DNA of 64,000 nucleotides from positions 84,473-148,472 of the forward strand of contig JASANZ010002267.1 in assembly GCA_030849805.1 (NCBI GenBank), written 5' to 3'. The stretch is from Sergeia podlipaevii (Eukaryota; Euglenozoa; Kinetoplastea; Trypanosomatida; Trypanosomatidae). Shown piece after piece: positions 44,701-53,773 of this stretch; positions within the stretch are counted from its first letter, which is position 1; each line of letters opens with the position of its first letter. Position numbers and translations under genes: made by a program. A model generated the notes under the pieces. It saw only the letters and a list, made by a program, of their open reading frames with translations. It ran no database searches and was not told the origin of the DNA.

Positions 44701-45959
44701 ATGGCCACCGCCGCGTCTGCAACAATCTCTACACTTTGCACAAAGACAGCTCTGTTGGCGTGTAGCAGGCATTGCCGCGTGGCTGCCGGTGCATTAAGGG
44801 GGGACGCGCCAAAGCCTGTCTCGCCAACGCCACCTATACCGCTCTCCCTGCTAGCACTGCCACTGCCACTACTCGTCCGGCGACGATGATGACGACGAGA
44901 ACCACTACTACTGCTCACATCCTTGCTTGGCCTACAGATGCTACTAAGCTTTTCTCCTGGCTCTGCATCGCCGCTAGCAGCACCCTGGGACACCATGCTG
45001 CTGGACCCTGGCTGCTGCTGCTGCTGCTGCGATGATGCTCTATGAAGTTCTGAGGGCGAAGGCCGGAGTGGGTCTGACGTTGAGATACGGCCTGACATCG
45101 ATTTTTCTATCGCCTCCGCCGCTACCCTCACCTCTGCTTCATCGCCACTGATGAGAGAGTGCTCGGTGCCTGCACTCCCTGCAGAAGACGCCGCCTTCAT
45201 GAAGTTCGCACCTGAGCGCTGTGGGTATCCACCATCACAACGTAGCACGCAAGGTGAGCACACGCGCATGATCAGTGCAGCACTAAGTTTTTGGCACGTG
45301 CAGTGTATCTCCTCCTCCTCCTCCTCCTTGAGTGAGGAGCACTCATCGCTATTCCCTGGTGCGACGGCAGCAGTGTCATCGCGGGTATCGTCGCTACTAT
45401 TGTTGTAATCCTGATTACCACTGCCACAGGCAGCGTGGTACCTCATCTCAGTCTGCCTCACGTCCTCCTCCTTCTCCTCTATGATGTGTCGAGAGCTGTC
45501 CGTGCAGTGGATACCCTCCCCACTGTCACGTCCTTCTTTACTATCGATGGTATGAAGAATGGGAATAATATTGGAGATACTGGGGTCGTCACTGCTGCCC
45601 GCTGCCGAACCACATCCTCGCGCGCGATCTAGTAAGCCCGCCCCTCCCTTATCATTACTATCATCACGATTAGCAGGAGAACTACTACTTACAGCAGCGG
45701 CAGCAGCAGTCGTCACTTCTGTAGGTACATTTTCTCTTCTAACGTCGCTCCTGCTGGCGCTGCTATTTGCCTTCTTCTCTTGCTGCTGCTCCTTTACCAC
45801 CTGAGCGCTTCCACTACCCTCATCCGGGGATACAATAAAATAGGAGGAGCTTGTGACCTGCCGCAGTACCTTTGGTACGGTTGAAGCGGTAAGTGCGACC
45901 CGATCCCACGCCTGGGCTTCGCAAAGGAACTCTCTCCACCTCTCTTCCAGCTTGTTCAT
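35718..45959 (-). CDS. Giant protein with parallel beta-helix segments, coiled coil and cytoskeletal-type C-terminal motif (3413 aa)
   Basis: Not assigned to a named family. Right-handed beta-helix-like repeats (short strands with regularly placed Cys, Val and Gly turns) occur at about 395-450, 783-926 and 1300-1336. A globular region follows at about 2190-2320 (CVKFLPGRDWANLLQ onward), and then a short coiled coil at about 2410-2455. A minisatellite-encoded Asp/Arg tract lies at about 2655-2690. Near the C-terminus (about 3125-3166) the segments VDRLYTEPLRRR and LYKRGYTFSPAIN resemble the RLY/FSPxI motif seen in many trypanosomatid flagellar and cytoskeletal proteins. The rest is Ser/Ala/Gln-rich and probably disordered. 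The frame upstream of 45959 starts at TTG and encodes Phe/Ser-rich leader, so the ATG there (NKLEERWREFLCEAQAW) is used. A cytoskeletal or flagellar location is an inference from the motif only. Confidence 0.8.
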   Translation of the reverse strand: MNKLEERWREFLCEAQAWDRVALTASTVPKVLRQVTSSSYFIVSPDEGSGSAQVVKEQQQEKKANSSASRSDVRRENVPTEVTTAAAAAVSSSSPANRDDSNDKGGAGLLDRARGCGSAAGSSDDPSISNIIPILHTIDSKEGRDSGEGIHCTDSSRHIIEEKEEDVRQTEMRYHAACGSGNQDYNNSSDDTRDDTAAVAPGNSDECSSLKEEEEEEIHCTCQKLSAALIMRVCSPCVLRCDGGYPQRSGANFMKAASSAGSAGTEHSLISGDEAEVRVAAEAIEKSMSGRISTSDPLRPSPSELHRASSQQQQQQPGSSSMVSQGAASGDAEPGEKLSSICRPSKDVSSSSGSRRHHRRRTSSGSGSASRESGIGGVGETGFGASPLNAPAATRQCLLHANRAVFVQSVEIVADAAVAIVGVAFQSGVRVSGPGPVFFINCQFSEPASVKEQCAQLILTSESVEEKDGEDEEAIVATALTSLAPQDTIEGNGNGDNIASTETSATLAATAGGQPRYRKAQRWMKPLPLGPRGQGRSLTSTEQSGMSDLLSDSHLLQSSGVPSSQLTEELSVSTLEGTVSGAVSRGGEQGQMLTTSALSERMVNRDSNLGHQKKNDRDTDEENGDEDHDAGCYDPQQLSKRLEGAFISPTSNTTTFNVKVDRAKEVEEVTAVTRSHKISTPRSVHAWRTSLHTPDEDPLGCSDALSRGGNTPMTRGGGGDQDSATPLGVNVSKRGKAAATAFYLPTAAAAGSFMSCSRRRSGMDTEAAAGAQSIAGGANSMVAFDSYSVSALDISSNTSCLLSQCDLYGGCSGSSLVCRDECLVHLKDCTFSGVAITWAAVEAYDDARLMATFATFSTVLGCGILLQGRSFASVDSTMFERCGVCALLCLEDASAELVNTGVEMSGSGMNVVASGGSTVSLRACSVTSRFPRLPSPHQSEKDDAKGGLEASKEGAKQQQQQHDAAEEKDGTRPLSPKCQPALSTSAPLITEEALSRLLETDIVTILEHFENKDYAGKKLSSSPLRAPLRYFTSSQSLLAVDRATLQVTETEFLCQTPSSLSFFSSSRSVCAKSESLSSLSSSSLQQAGQREGEVGLGSESSTPDIIKEGMREDRESTTVAIRKAGATSLPSMEVLAAALLARYVATRHALGSYVLDTRKAFAAALAERTSTADVAQQQQQDRRTEEKGRMGFASSITANGMGTDRNSVPNAGLGGPRYQGHSSSGFYNNDSVNMSSRRLSRWSSYLYSDKLMSMVLSIPSSSTESRDTFGLGSVRVTTEAMCAAAVHSPEVVLALKSSLLACGACPGLLSAYGGVFHLVGRDQARLTVSSCIFTLHSYPAQSSSSSSKTAPALGSSHCDNTSGDSFGSGGSGHHENDIRLPYPCVAAVLDYLPFLSLPAGVDRIENLREPPPQQAITRMSEFSTSVVGHIDHSSHSQSHSHDRFSLSTGAAASEHARSNWRCTLKTRLNIFRYGTAEQPPLTAPVFMSSGEGAEGKATVPAAHAEEGEGGRETSADAVRELVGNAWGLVLAAPKCLPKCPTVVKLMRQYGSTLSMVDEWAQQQEQHWRRVELARTAPSDAGEYEYLDAVISAERGDGALTSDFTATGSGERGGKHQSGSTATTMMTNVSTLSSTVRQLPKPLMSPELAGAEEQQDAAAADSNHHRDNSNHNDKDEDEGQEGKVCEAGEQQQQQQQQPQSPPPPATRNIGNIFLHIANPTMDFQLFAPQRIATGIEVFAAAAGIDLGEVYGSSPPSPAAAAATAGNMLSEMSQFDDLPVGAASIHRYCGGGGGGITTTTTNSGSPYRTFNVVHTVPAQQQQQQQHQQQQHPPVGEDLVKLQAMMMIGDKDAPPLSFQSTSEPTPSSTAAAATFASGTASQAYQQDGERTERAAAATITVKASVIADKEDDDVTRAPPSPSLLSDEDKLKKMEEEKVAGDLSRPGQIPILLLGASQAKGWIAGETLKGTKHRSSTSVSIHVNEAGAGAALVAQGSGDESSGRPEASPDSFLTKQSYSSILTSDGTSTLATAQRPAYRTTRTVSVVVAAAGESVDSGGEDNSLHDKEDIDRGAVIANVAVNEEADIEGFLQPTPPPETSLALSSPPRGLCPATGMTATTGGLAVFAAQPNWTTFPPISPISGRPTAAAATAMSTSTSAQVPEGAVAEEGGRSTEARGVRPTPQPIAAAVECVKFLPGRDWANLLQRQADTAGGSGNDKRQTSLYKTLCIDASDACGVEMTDVHCIDFAVVEGTDGHADAQGLHVQFAVNVCSNSVSISSNMELNGASAGQPVTALAIERQLAKYCFPLTMALYVSQYWVTPSSNDESRHIGSLHVPSHAGDVEKLIASVQSSYSVTAALQVHSINTPSFQEAVEATSAAAATKTTTVAEAVDSTVVPAAGETVACVARERKEDEENTAAELRRTKSEVHKLQSEVSSLRHMFEEQLRRSEERETEMAATAAAAVAAALVSQQSTTGVQADQESDERRRLRRPPPSSSPQQVYFRAIGGADRSHEENRSSSSSCASSSVLSMDDNADVMIPRADEPPPLQQQEQEEPQRQHAEEDENSPPPALQGIVSEEMDVGATSSTVATAIVLMDSSSSINDEKRMDKRNASGGSGSILSTGRSSPPAPHNVTRADNCDTPRGCIFAQDGEAQRDGGSDGDRDGNRDGDSDGNRDDDRDDDRDDDRDDGARLKLPSPAPAPPTLAAAAAAQPPPLSPEQMPNTATGKLRLAQQRKKQQQQQQASFSSASSRYPLLTSTLPRRPSSSSALVEILEAAVRATSASVIAPAGTSARDASLASSPQRSGMARKKSTHAATHGSRASTEGATEGRQEQAWSAYFIKELMKANIDATGVRGVEPVSTREKADPRTRETAGAISAASISTSSNTSATLAGVYAPLAERKRLQLLSQQRRLSAKSATMLSSSSTQYPSHSETPVENGAGRHFEQEASSSLLRDGGSHAYGGLLHPYLSLPSSSGSYTCYPQQQQHSLHRYSADGDIRATSSTCVPHYSARAPPPLMDAAAQPVRRVYSFADSRQSPFQDGRREETQQQQQQFFLRRLEGSTRSGGGGGGVAAASAAEIDHVRAAGATPIPHPPSMTSSPSPLTLARPIPPSRRMSREAQEEQVDRLYTEPLRRRISHELAKDQTTRSELYKRGYTFSPAINHSSTALTRQRSEARGTAGEGTVKAESTAALHSEPCASVLPLVPSNGGGGPPMLAAKKHQRQMRRPLSSGRDHSNVDCALRLPAEAALQPPTRNCIGEGSHYDAIHDDNAQPIHTAALLKEDEHDSDDDFRREEKEELPRQPSGPKRQSASRTPTPLPPPATAASAAATKTPSCSSSSTTHSAVAIATPPITDGNASDSAPGQSLVPRTTISAAAMARQTLMMMSTSPALLGPKNASNSRRLVMESDTSEAL
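37898..38003. repeat. 12-bp minisatellite inside the giant gene
   Basis: Eight to nine imperfect 12-base units built on GTCGTCATCTCT and GTTGCCATCTCT variants on the plus strand. They encode a four-residue period of Asp-Arg-Asp-Asp or Asp-Gly-Asn-Arg on the minus strand, and the frame is kept throughout. Confidence 0.85.
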
Positions 45960-47830
45960 ATATATCAAAGTAAATATATATAGAGAGAAGGAGAGAGAAG
46001 AAAAGGAAAAACACGCAGATAAAAAAAAGTAAATGGAAATCACAGAAAAAGGTAATAAAGCCAAAAGAGAGAAAAAAAAAAACAGAAAATGTTAACAATA
46101 GTGGCGCAAAGCAAACACAAACAAGAAATTCTCAAAATATCAAAAAAAAAAAAAAAAAAAGAACCAGAATGCAAAGTAAAAGGCACTACACAACAAAAAG
46201 GAAAATTCAAAAAAAAAAAAAAAAAAGATATAGTAAAAAGAAAAAGGCAAAAAAAAAAAAGAGAAACAAAGAGAGAAAGTCGCCTTTATTTTTTTCTTTT
46301 GTGTGTGTGTGTGCGCGCGTGCAAAGATGATAAAATGTTGGCACTTAGCAAAGCAAAATAGAAAGAAAGAAAAGAAAAAGCAACAAGGCCAGCGTGCTTT
46401 CTCAAACAATCAGCAGAACAGTAAGATTTTTTTTAAAAAAAAGAGATTGGGAAGATTGGGAGAAGAAAAAAAAAAATGATACTAACGCAACAAAAAAACA
46501 AAAGAGGGAGAAAATTGATTATGTGTCCCTTGCAAGTAACCTTCTTCCTTCAGTGGTCAAGTTGGTTCCTCGTAATACTTTCCCTCCTTCTCTCCTTCAC
46601 TATTGTGTCCCCTTCCCTCCACCTTCCTTTATATTTTCCACTGTTTGCTGTTCTTATTAGTCCCTACTGTATAATTTGAAGATTCTTTCTTATTTCTTTT
46701 TCTTTTTAAGTGTTCTCTTTTCAAAAGAAGAAATATATGTATATGTGCTGTATTGACGCAGTACGCCCTTACGTTGTTGTGTGTTGAATTTTCTTTTCTT
46801 TCTCTATCCTTTTTAAAGAGGAAAAAAATGGAAAAAAAAATGAATTATAAGAGAAAAGTAGAATGTATAAGATTGCTTCCTTCTACTTCTCACTTTGATC
46901 CAAAAAAAAAAAAAAAAAACTGACGCTTGGGAATGCTTCGCTTAACCTACACTCTCCAGTATATGTCGTTTTGGTTGCTTCTTGTTTTGCTTTTTGCTTT
47001 TTTGTTTTTCTAAAGGCGCTTGTTGTTGCTGTCGTATTTTTTTTTCTAGTCCAACGTTGGTAACGAAGTGCGCTGTCCTTGTAAATTCAATCTCTTCCAA
47101 AAAAAAAAAAAAAGCACCTCCAATCTTTTTCCTCCCGACAGCTTCTTTTTTTTTATATTTTCCCACTCAAGCGCTTTTCAGTGAATAATACCTCAAAGGA
47201 TAAGATAAAGAAGAGAAAAAAAAAAGCACTCCCGAGTGTGTTTGTGTGAGTGAGTGTGTGTAGCTCTAAATAATGACTCTACAAAGTATAAAAGAAAGAC
47301 TCAACAATATTTTTTAAAAAAAACAAATAAGAAGGGGCAAAGAAAGCTACTTCGTATGCTATATGTGAGTGTAATTTCTCTGTTCTCACAAAGATCTCTC
47401 GTGTGTGTGCTTTTGTGCTAGGATTCACTGACCTCCTAGAAGGAACTTTCAACAGTTTTGATACCCAATTCAAAAAAAAAGGGGGAGAAAGTAGCAGAAA
47501 TTAAAATGTATAAAGATAATATACAATGAAGCAAGATGGACAGATCTACAGTGAGAAAAGGAGAATGTCCTCTCTGGTCCCTCCATTCCCAAGAGAAAAG
47601 GAAGCCTTCACTGGCACGCCCTGTTAACACAACGTTTCGTCTTCTTTTCTTTTATCGTTATTTTTTTTTCCCTCTCTTTCCTTTTCAAGAAGGATAGTAA
47701 CAATAATCTGTGAAACATCACTTCAGGAGCAGCCAGCAACGCTCCTTCCCCCCTCCTCCTCCTCTCAAAGCGGCAACATTCATCAAAAAAATCTCGTTCA
47801 GCTCCTCGCACATACATGCATGGCCATCCT
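45960..47830. other. 1.9 kb spacer upstream of the giant gene
   Basis: Dense plus-strand A runs at 46070-46260, giving T-rich splice-tract sequence on the minus strand. GT repeats near 46301-46314 and further A runs near 46901-46919 and 47099-47113. No credible gene on either strand. Confidence 0.6.
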
Positions 47831-49576
47831 CTACAATGCAGCGGCAGGAGAAGAAAGAAAAGGCGAGGTTTGCGGAAACAACATCTTCCGCGTATCCACT
47901 CGCTTCTCCGTCACCAGCGCCGCCATCTCCCCGAGGTCACTCTCGCTGAACACCGCATCGCTCTCCGGCACAAAGCCCCACTGCAGCTGCCACCGTGCCC
48001 TGCCCTCTGGCAGCTCTACCTCCTGTCTGCCCAGATGCGTACTACGTGCATCCTTGTGAGTCTCCTCAGCGCCAGACGCACCGCCATCACTAGAAGTTAT
48101 CGTCGTGCTAGAGGGGAAAAGCATGTCCATGACCTCGCCCATGCTGCTCACGCTCGCCATGGGTCGCTGACCTGCCGGTAGCAAAGGTAATGGGGGATGG
48201 TGAGAGCCGACACGATACATGGCACTCGGGGCCGATGAGTAGCACAATGTCAGTTCCTCCCCGGGTTTCACATCACGTATGGTGAACACATGGACATACG
48301 GTTCGTACAGCAGATCTAGTGGCACACCAGCAAGCATGTTATCGAAAACGTCGAGGCCGCTGAAAGATTGAGGGTTGCTCATTGTGTAGTAGCAATTTGG
48401 AGACACGCTATGGTTGAGCTTGTCCACGACAGGAATCATCATGGAAGCCCCTTCACGCCGCGACAACACTAAGCTGGTCCACCACGCGTACTCGGCCTTG
48501 CTGAGGCGCTCGCGCAGGTATGGACTAAGCGGCTCGCCGCCCATGTCTTCATGAAAAAAGCGCCACAAGTCCCAAGCAGGACTGACAACTTCGCTCTTTG
48601 CAGTACTCTCCACGTGACCCCCTCGACTCAACGCTGATAACGACGACGACGATGGCGGCGATGGGGAGAAGGAGGCGGTGGCGTGTGACTCTGGCTGAGG
48701 CACCAACGCCGCTACATCTTTCGCAGCGAGAAAGGGCAGGTTTTTGCAGGGAACGACGCTCTCTTTGAGATACTGTGTGTAGCCATAGTGTGGCGCGCTG
48801 CTTCCCTCCTCCTCCGCACACACCAGCTGCCCAATGAGCTCCTCCAGGTGCATAAAGTAGAAAAGCACAAGGTCGGAAGCGGGCGGAGGCTGGGCAAGAA
48901 GAACGGCCTCAGTGGGAAGGCTGAGCACAAACATGCCCGCCGGAATAGCACGTGTGGCGTAGAAACGGCTGGTATCCAGATAACTAGTAGGTCTTTGACC
49001 ATCATCACCACTATCACCACTGCTGCCAGTGCCATGAGTGGCGGAGGTACACACCACACGGGGTGGAGGAGCAAGCACGACGAAGGGAGAGAGAAGCAGC
49101 TTCAGATTCTTCATGGCATCTCGGATGAAATTGGCGTCCTGCTGTCTTGGCTGAAAAGACAGTCGCCGCCCACTCCGCGCTGTGCTCGTAGACGTATGCG
49201 CTGTAACAGATGAAAGAGGAAAAGATGCGTGCGGCGCTGTGCATGTCACCATCACTGGTTGCATCATCGCACAGCCGTTGCCTCCGCGTCCGCTGTTAGC
49301 GTCGCCCTTTGCATTCCAGCGGTTGTGTGCTGCGGTGTGGATTTTCTCTCGCCACTGCTCAAGCGGCCTCGCGCCCATGCCTAGTTCATCGCAAAAAAAC
49401 TGGAGTGTCGCCGCGCCATCTTCTATGCTCTCCACCTTCGCTGGGAACTCAGCATGAGTTACTCCGCCGCCGGCGCTGCTGCCGCTCTGTGTCTTGTACA
49501 AGTGGACGAGAGCTGGGATGGAGCAGTGAATGTTCTTCAGTAGGATAGAAGGGGCATGTCTGACAAGTCCATTCAT
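47831..49576 (-). CDS. SET-domain protein lysine methyltransferase, Rubisco-LSMT-like class (581 aa)
   Basis: The SET domain opens near the segment RFYATRAIPAGMFVLSLP. It contains the S-adenosylmethionine-binding motif DKLNHSVSPNCYY with N388-H389-S390, and closes with GEELTLCYS carrying the catalytic-type Y446. An insert of about 100 residues between the SET halves and the layout (SET-I region, then post-SET helical part) fit the SETD3/SETD6/LSMT class rather than histone SET enzymes, since no Cys-rich post-SET is seen. A low-complexity region rich in Ser and Pro lies inside the domain. The N-terminus (NGLVRHAPSILLKNIHC) is basic and hydrophobic and might be a mitochondrial signal; this is weak. 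The frame extends upstream only to TTG, so the ATG at 49576 is chosen. Substrate unknown. Confidence 0.83.
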   Translation of the reverse strand: MNGLVRHAPSILLKNIHCSIPALVHLYKTQSGSSAGGGVTHAEFPAKVESIEDGAATLQFFCDELGMGARPLEQWREKIHTAAHNRWNAKGDANSGRGGNGCAMMQPVMVTCTAPHASFPLSSVTAHTSTSTARSGRRLSFQPRQQDANFIRDAMKNLKLLLSPFVVLAPPPRVVCTSATHGTGSSGDSGDDGQRPTSYLDTSRFYATRAIPAGMFVLSLPTEAVLLAQPPPASDLVLFYFMHLEELIGQLVCAEEEGSSAPHYGYTQYLKESVVPCKNLPFLAAKDVAALVPQPESHATASFSPSPPSSSSLSALSRGGHVESTAKSEVVSPAWDLWRFFHEDMGGEPLSPYLRERLSKAEYAWWTSLVLSRREGASMMIPVVDKLNHSVSPNCYYTMSNPQSFSGLDVFDNMLAGVPLDLLYEPYVHVFTIRDVKPGEELTLCYSSAPSAMYRVGSHHPPLPLLPAGQRPMASVSSMGEVMDMLFPSSTTITSSDGGASGAEETHKDARSTHLGRQEVELPEGRARWQLQWGFVPESDAVFSESDLGEMAALVTEKRVDTRKMLFPQTSPFLSSPAAAL

Positions 49577-51502
49577 GTGTGTGACTAGAAAGAAAACTGG
49601 ACACAGCCACAACTTCCTCACCTCACCCTTTCTCTCTGAACGCAAGAAGCACAGCCTCACCCTCACCCCTCTTCTGCGTGCAATACAATACAATGCAATA
49701 CAATATCTATATTTATATATTTATATATGTGTGTGTGTGAGCAAGTGTGCCTGTGGGCGTGAGTAGTGATCCTCTGTGGCAAAAAAAAAAAAAAAAGATG
49801 AATTTAAGGCATAAAAGAAGCAAATCGTGCAACCAAAAACATACTTGAAGCTAATCTACCCCTTCATATATATATACATATATATATAAGAGAATATATA
49901 TAAGAGAATAAGAAGCACTCGTCACTCTTCACAAAAGCAACAAGAATAGAAAACGTTTTCTTTTTTATTGTTTAAATATTGTTTTGATATATATATATTG
50001 ATAGGTAGATAGATAGATATCAAATAAATTGATAGATATGCTTTTGAGTCATGTATCACTGACAAAAAAAAAAGTGATTTATATGAAACTCAGACATGAA
50101 TATAATGTCTCTGAAAATACTTTGAACAAGAAAAGAAAAACAGTTGTTAGTTGGAAAAGTTGAAAACCCAGTATCATCACTCACTCCATCGCGCGTCAGC
50201 TACCCCAGACAGCATCTGCAGAGCATTGTCTGTCCGTGTGGAATGGAGCTAAACAAAGAAAGGGAAACCCTCACGGGATGAAATGATACGAAAAAAAAAG
50301 AGAAAAAATATATAAATAAAAATCTTCTGCATATCCACGTGCACAATCTGAGCAAAAAAAAAAGAGAGAATATTATATATATATATATATATATATAATG
50401 TCCAAGTAAAAAAAAAAAAAAGAACCAAAATCGCGAGCAGATATATAAAGAAAATAGATGGATATGATGAGGAACATCAAGAGGAGTGTTTCTCCTGTTT
50501 CCTATTTTTTGTTTGCTTTGCGTTCCTCGCTTAACTAATTGCATTTTTATTTTTGATGAAGGAAGCTTTCATCTCCAAAATGGTGCTGAACACTGGAATT
50601 GTTTTTAAAAAATGATTGAGCTTAGAAAAAACTCAACTCTATACCCCATCATGCAGCCTAGCGCGCACACACACACACCACGTCTCTGAAGATCAAAACC
50701 CTAAAAGAAAAAATAGCAAGATAAAAGAACGTAAGCAATGTAACGTTTACGCGCGCACGTGTTTACTGGAGTTTAGACAGGAATCAAGAGACCAGTTAGA
50801 AAATAGCTGAAACACATGGACACGCGTACCTCCTTTGCAAGTAGCGTACATTGAGAAGAACAAGTGAGTCTCTTCATCCACTTCCTTCAACCTATAGCTA
50901 TCTTGCACACAGTAAGAAGGGAGAGATGCTCGGTCTCTCACTGAAGACCCTTTGGCTGCACCTAAACAATATCTATATCGCAGCGCCACTTATGCACACC
51001 ACCGCTACTAAATAAACACGTAATGTTATTTATTTATTTATTTTTGCCTTACCTTCTGTTCAAAATTTTTCCCATTTTTTGTTTCCTCTCACACACCTCT
51101 CTCTCTTGATGTCTCATTCATCTCTCGCTAGCTTTTGCAGCCAGTCACCTCACCCTCCAGACACACAGACACAGACACACAACATCACACCAGTAGACTG
51201 AAAAGAAAAATACACCCAATAGACCCACACTCGCGTGAAACAATATAGTGTAGCCGCAAATGATGTAGACCCACTGCTTCTATCCTTTTTTTTCTTCTCC
51301 TTCTTCTTCTCGTATCACTTTCATCTTTTGCTTGCGCTCTGTGTGTCCTCATCCATTTCTGCATACAAAACGAGACATCAAGCACCCAGCATCCTCTATG
51401 CAATCTCTCCTTAAAAAGAAAAAAAAAGTGTAGTAACAATAATAATAATAATAAACTTTTTCAAAAAAAAAAGTTGCTCTATATCCCTCGATAAGAACTC
51501 GT
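49577..51502. other. 1.9 kb spacer between RNR2 and SET-domain genes
   Basis: Simple-sequence rich: TATA-type repeats near 49866-49890, a GATA repeat near 50001-50020, (AT)n at about 50373-50398, TTTA repeats near 51028-51045 and AAT repeats near 51436-51454. No supported gene; an 80-codon minus frame near 50747-50989 has no recognisable feature. Confidence 0.6.
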
Positions 51503-52627
51503 TTAGAAATCCTCCTCAAGAGAGAACTTCTTCGTGGTGCCCTCGGAGCTCATCACGCCAGCCTTCTGGTATTCGCCAACCTTCTTCTCGAAGAAGTTCG
51601 TCTTGCCCTGCAGAGAGATCATCTCCATAAAGTCAAACGGGTTCGTGGAGTTGTAGTGCTTCTCCAGACCAAGAGACACAAGCAGGCGGTCAGCAACAAA
51701 CTCAATGTACTGCGCCATCATGTCAGAGTTCATGCCAATCAGGCGCACAGGCAGCGCGTCGCAGATGAACTCCCGCTCGATGTCAACGGCATCGGTGATG
51801 ATCTCCAGCACGCGCTCCACGGGCAGCTTGTGCTTGATGTAGCGGTCGTACAGCAGGCACGCAAAGTCGGTGTGCTGGCCCTCGTCACGGGAGATCAACT
51901 CGTTGCTGAACGTCAGACCAGGCATCACGCCACGCTTCTTCAGCCAGAACAGCGCGCAGAACGACCCGGAGAAGAAGATGCCCTCCACCGCGGCAAAACC
52001 AATCAGGCGCTCCTGGAAGCTACTCTTGCTGCCGATCCAGCGCACCGCCCACTCAGCCTTGCGTTTGATGCATGGGATCGTCTGGATGGCGTGAAGGAGG
52101 TGCAGCTTCTCCTCGGAGTCGGTGATGTATGTGTCGAGAAGCACGGAGTACGTCTCGGAGTGGATGTTCTCCATCATCAGCTGGAACCCGTAGAACGCAC
52201 GCACCTCGGGGATCTTCATCTCGTTCATGAAACGCTGGCCGAGGTTCTCAATCACAATGCCATCGCTACCGGCAAAGAACGCAAGCACGTGCTTGATGAA
52301 GTGGCGGTCATCATCGGACAGCTTCACCCAGTCCTGCATATCAGTGCCAAGGTCAATCTCCTCCAGCGTCCAGATGCATGCCTCCTGCTCCTTGTACTTG
52401 CGCCAGATGTCTTGGTACTGGATCGGGAACAGCACAAAGCGGAACGGGTTGTCTTGCATCAGCGGCTCGTCCGCGTCGTTGGTCACCACGCCGGGAACCA
52501 CAGCAGTTACATCCTTAACGGGGGCAACCGCGACGGAGCCGGCATCGTCGCTCACATCAGAGGGGCGGGTTGCTTCGGTATCGGGCTCCTCGCGGGGACG
52601 CTTCTCAGCAACGTGGTTAGCAGGCAT
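51503..52627 (-). CDS. RNR2: Ribonucleoside-diphosphate reductase small subunit, class Ia (374 aa)
   Basis: Supplies the di-iron tyrosyl radical for reduction of ribonucleotides to deoxyribonucleotides in the cytosol. All expected residues are present: iron ligands D122, E153, H156, E215, E249 and H252, and the radical tyrosine Y160 (ENIHSETY). The motifs [13 protein letters not shown] and [12 protein letters not shown] are near-identical to mammalian R2. The C-terminal heptapeptide FSLEEDF is the tail that docks on the large subunit. About 55 N-terminal residues are variable. The open frame begins at 52717, but from TTG through a Phe-run leader, so the ATG at 52627 ([13 protein letters not shown]) is the start. 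The KRPREEP segment resembles the KEN/regulatory N-tails of other R2 proteins only loosely. GC-rich third positions indicate strong codon bias and high expression. Confidence 0.97.
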   Translation of the reverse strand: MPANHVAEKRPREEPDTEATRPSDVSDDAGSVAVAPVKDVTAVVPGVVTNDADEPLMQDNPFRFVLFPIQYQDIWRKYKEQEACIWTLEEIDLGTDMQDWVKLSDDDRHFIKHVLAFFAGSDGIVIENLGQRFMNEMKIPEVRAFYGFQLMMENIHSETYSVLLDTYITDSEEKLHLLHAIQTIPCIKRKAEWAVRWIGSKSSFQERLIGFAAVEGIFFSGSFCALFWLKKRGVMPGLTFSNELISRDEGQHTDFACLLYDRYIKHKLPVERVLEIITDAVDIEREFICDALPVRLIGMNSDMMAQYIEFVADRLLVSLGLEKHYNSTNPFDFMEMISLQGKTNFFEKKVGEYQKAGVMSSEGTTKKFSLEEDF

Positions 52628-53773
52628 ATGAACAAGTATATTGGTGTATAAGTGTAAGAAAAAAAAAAAAAAGGTATCTATAAAACGCGGTAGAAAAGAA
52701 GAATGTATTTCTCTCAAGCTTTCTTCGCTCAGTATGTTTCACTGTCTATCTATTCTTTTAAGTAGGAGTGATATGAAAAAAAAGAGAGAGTGAAGAAGAA
52801 GAAGAAAAAAAAATAATAATAAAGGTAGATATAATGTGTCGTGTTAATATATATATGGTAGTAGTAGTAAAAAGATAGATAAATAAATATGAAAGAAATA
52901 TCAAGCAGAACTGCTCTTTTTGTAAAGAAAAAGATGAAAAAAAATGTATATTTATGTATATATGATCATTTTGATATAGGAGAATGAGAAGAGAAAGAGA
53001 AAAAAAAAAAAAACGATAGGCAGAAAATATTGATGCGTGTTGTGCTTTCTTTTGCCTTTGCTTGTTCATTGATACATCGTAGCTGCCTCTACACTGCTTC
53101 ACGCAACACCTTTGCTTTCTCCGATAACAAGACCACTGAGGAGAGGAAAAAAAAAAACTGGGTGCTGTTGTATATACACAGATACATATATAGAAGAAGA
53201 GAAAAAAAAAAATGTGTGTTTCATAAAAATAAAAATAAAGTAATAAAAAAAGCAACTTTGTGTACTTCTCTCGTTTGGTGGGATGTACTCTTGAAAACAC
53301 TCTTCAATGACAGCGCGCGGGTGTTCATCCAAAAGGTAGAGGAACAGGGGAGCAAGAAGGAGAGAATACAACAGAGACAGCCGTAGATTTTTTTTGATAT
53401 ATCTGTTTGTTTGGATAGATGGTTTCCTCTCTCTTTCCAATTTGGTACCCCTACTACAGGATGTATAGCACACCGCATCGATGAAGGGTTGGTGTCTCTA
53501 GATTGAAAATGAAAACCAAATCAAATACAATAAGCACGACGACATATATATAGAGAGAGAAAGAGAAGGAATATTTTTTTTTAAAAAAGTGCTTACCATT
53601 GAGCTCATTTTTTTCCTCCTCTTCAGTGCGCCGCAGTTGCAATTGCTCAAAGCATTTAAACCGTGTGCCCCTCTACATCCCCCCTATTGCTTTCCTTATT
53701 GTTTATGCCTGCCCCCCCTCCTCTCTCCTCCGCAATACCTTCCTTCCTTCTCTCTTTGTCCATCACACATGCC
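52628..53773. other. 1.1 kb spacer upstream of RNR2
   Basis: AT-rich with A runs near 52658-52672, 52999-53013 and 53143-53157. Minus-strand T tracts just upstream of the RNR2 ATG, with an AG at about 52678-52679, could serve as the trans-splice acceptor. No gene seen. Confidence 0.6.

Noticed and set aside
51656..52651. 331-codon open frame on the plus strand
   Set aside because: Exactly antisense to RNR2, which has every catalytic residue. The frame stays open because of G/C-rich third positions, and its translation is His/Gln/Leu-rich without any motif.
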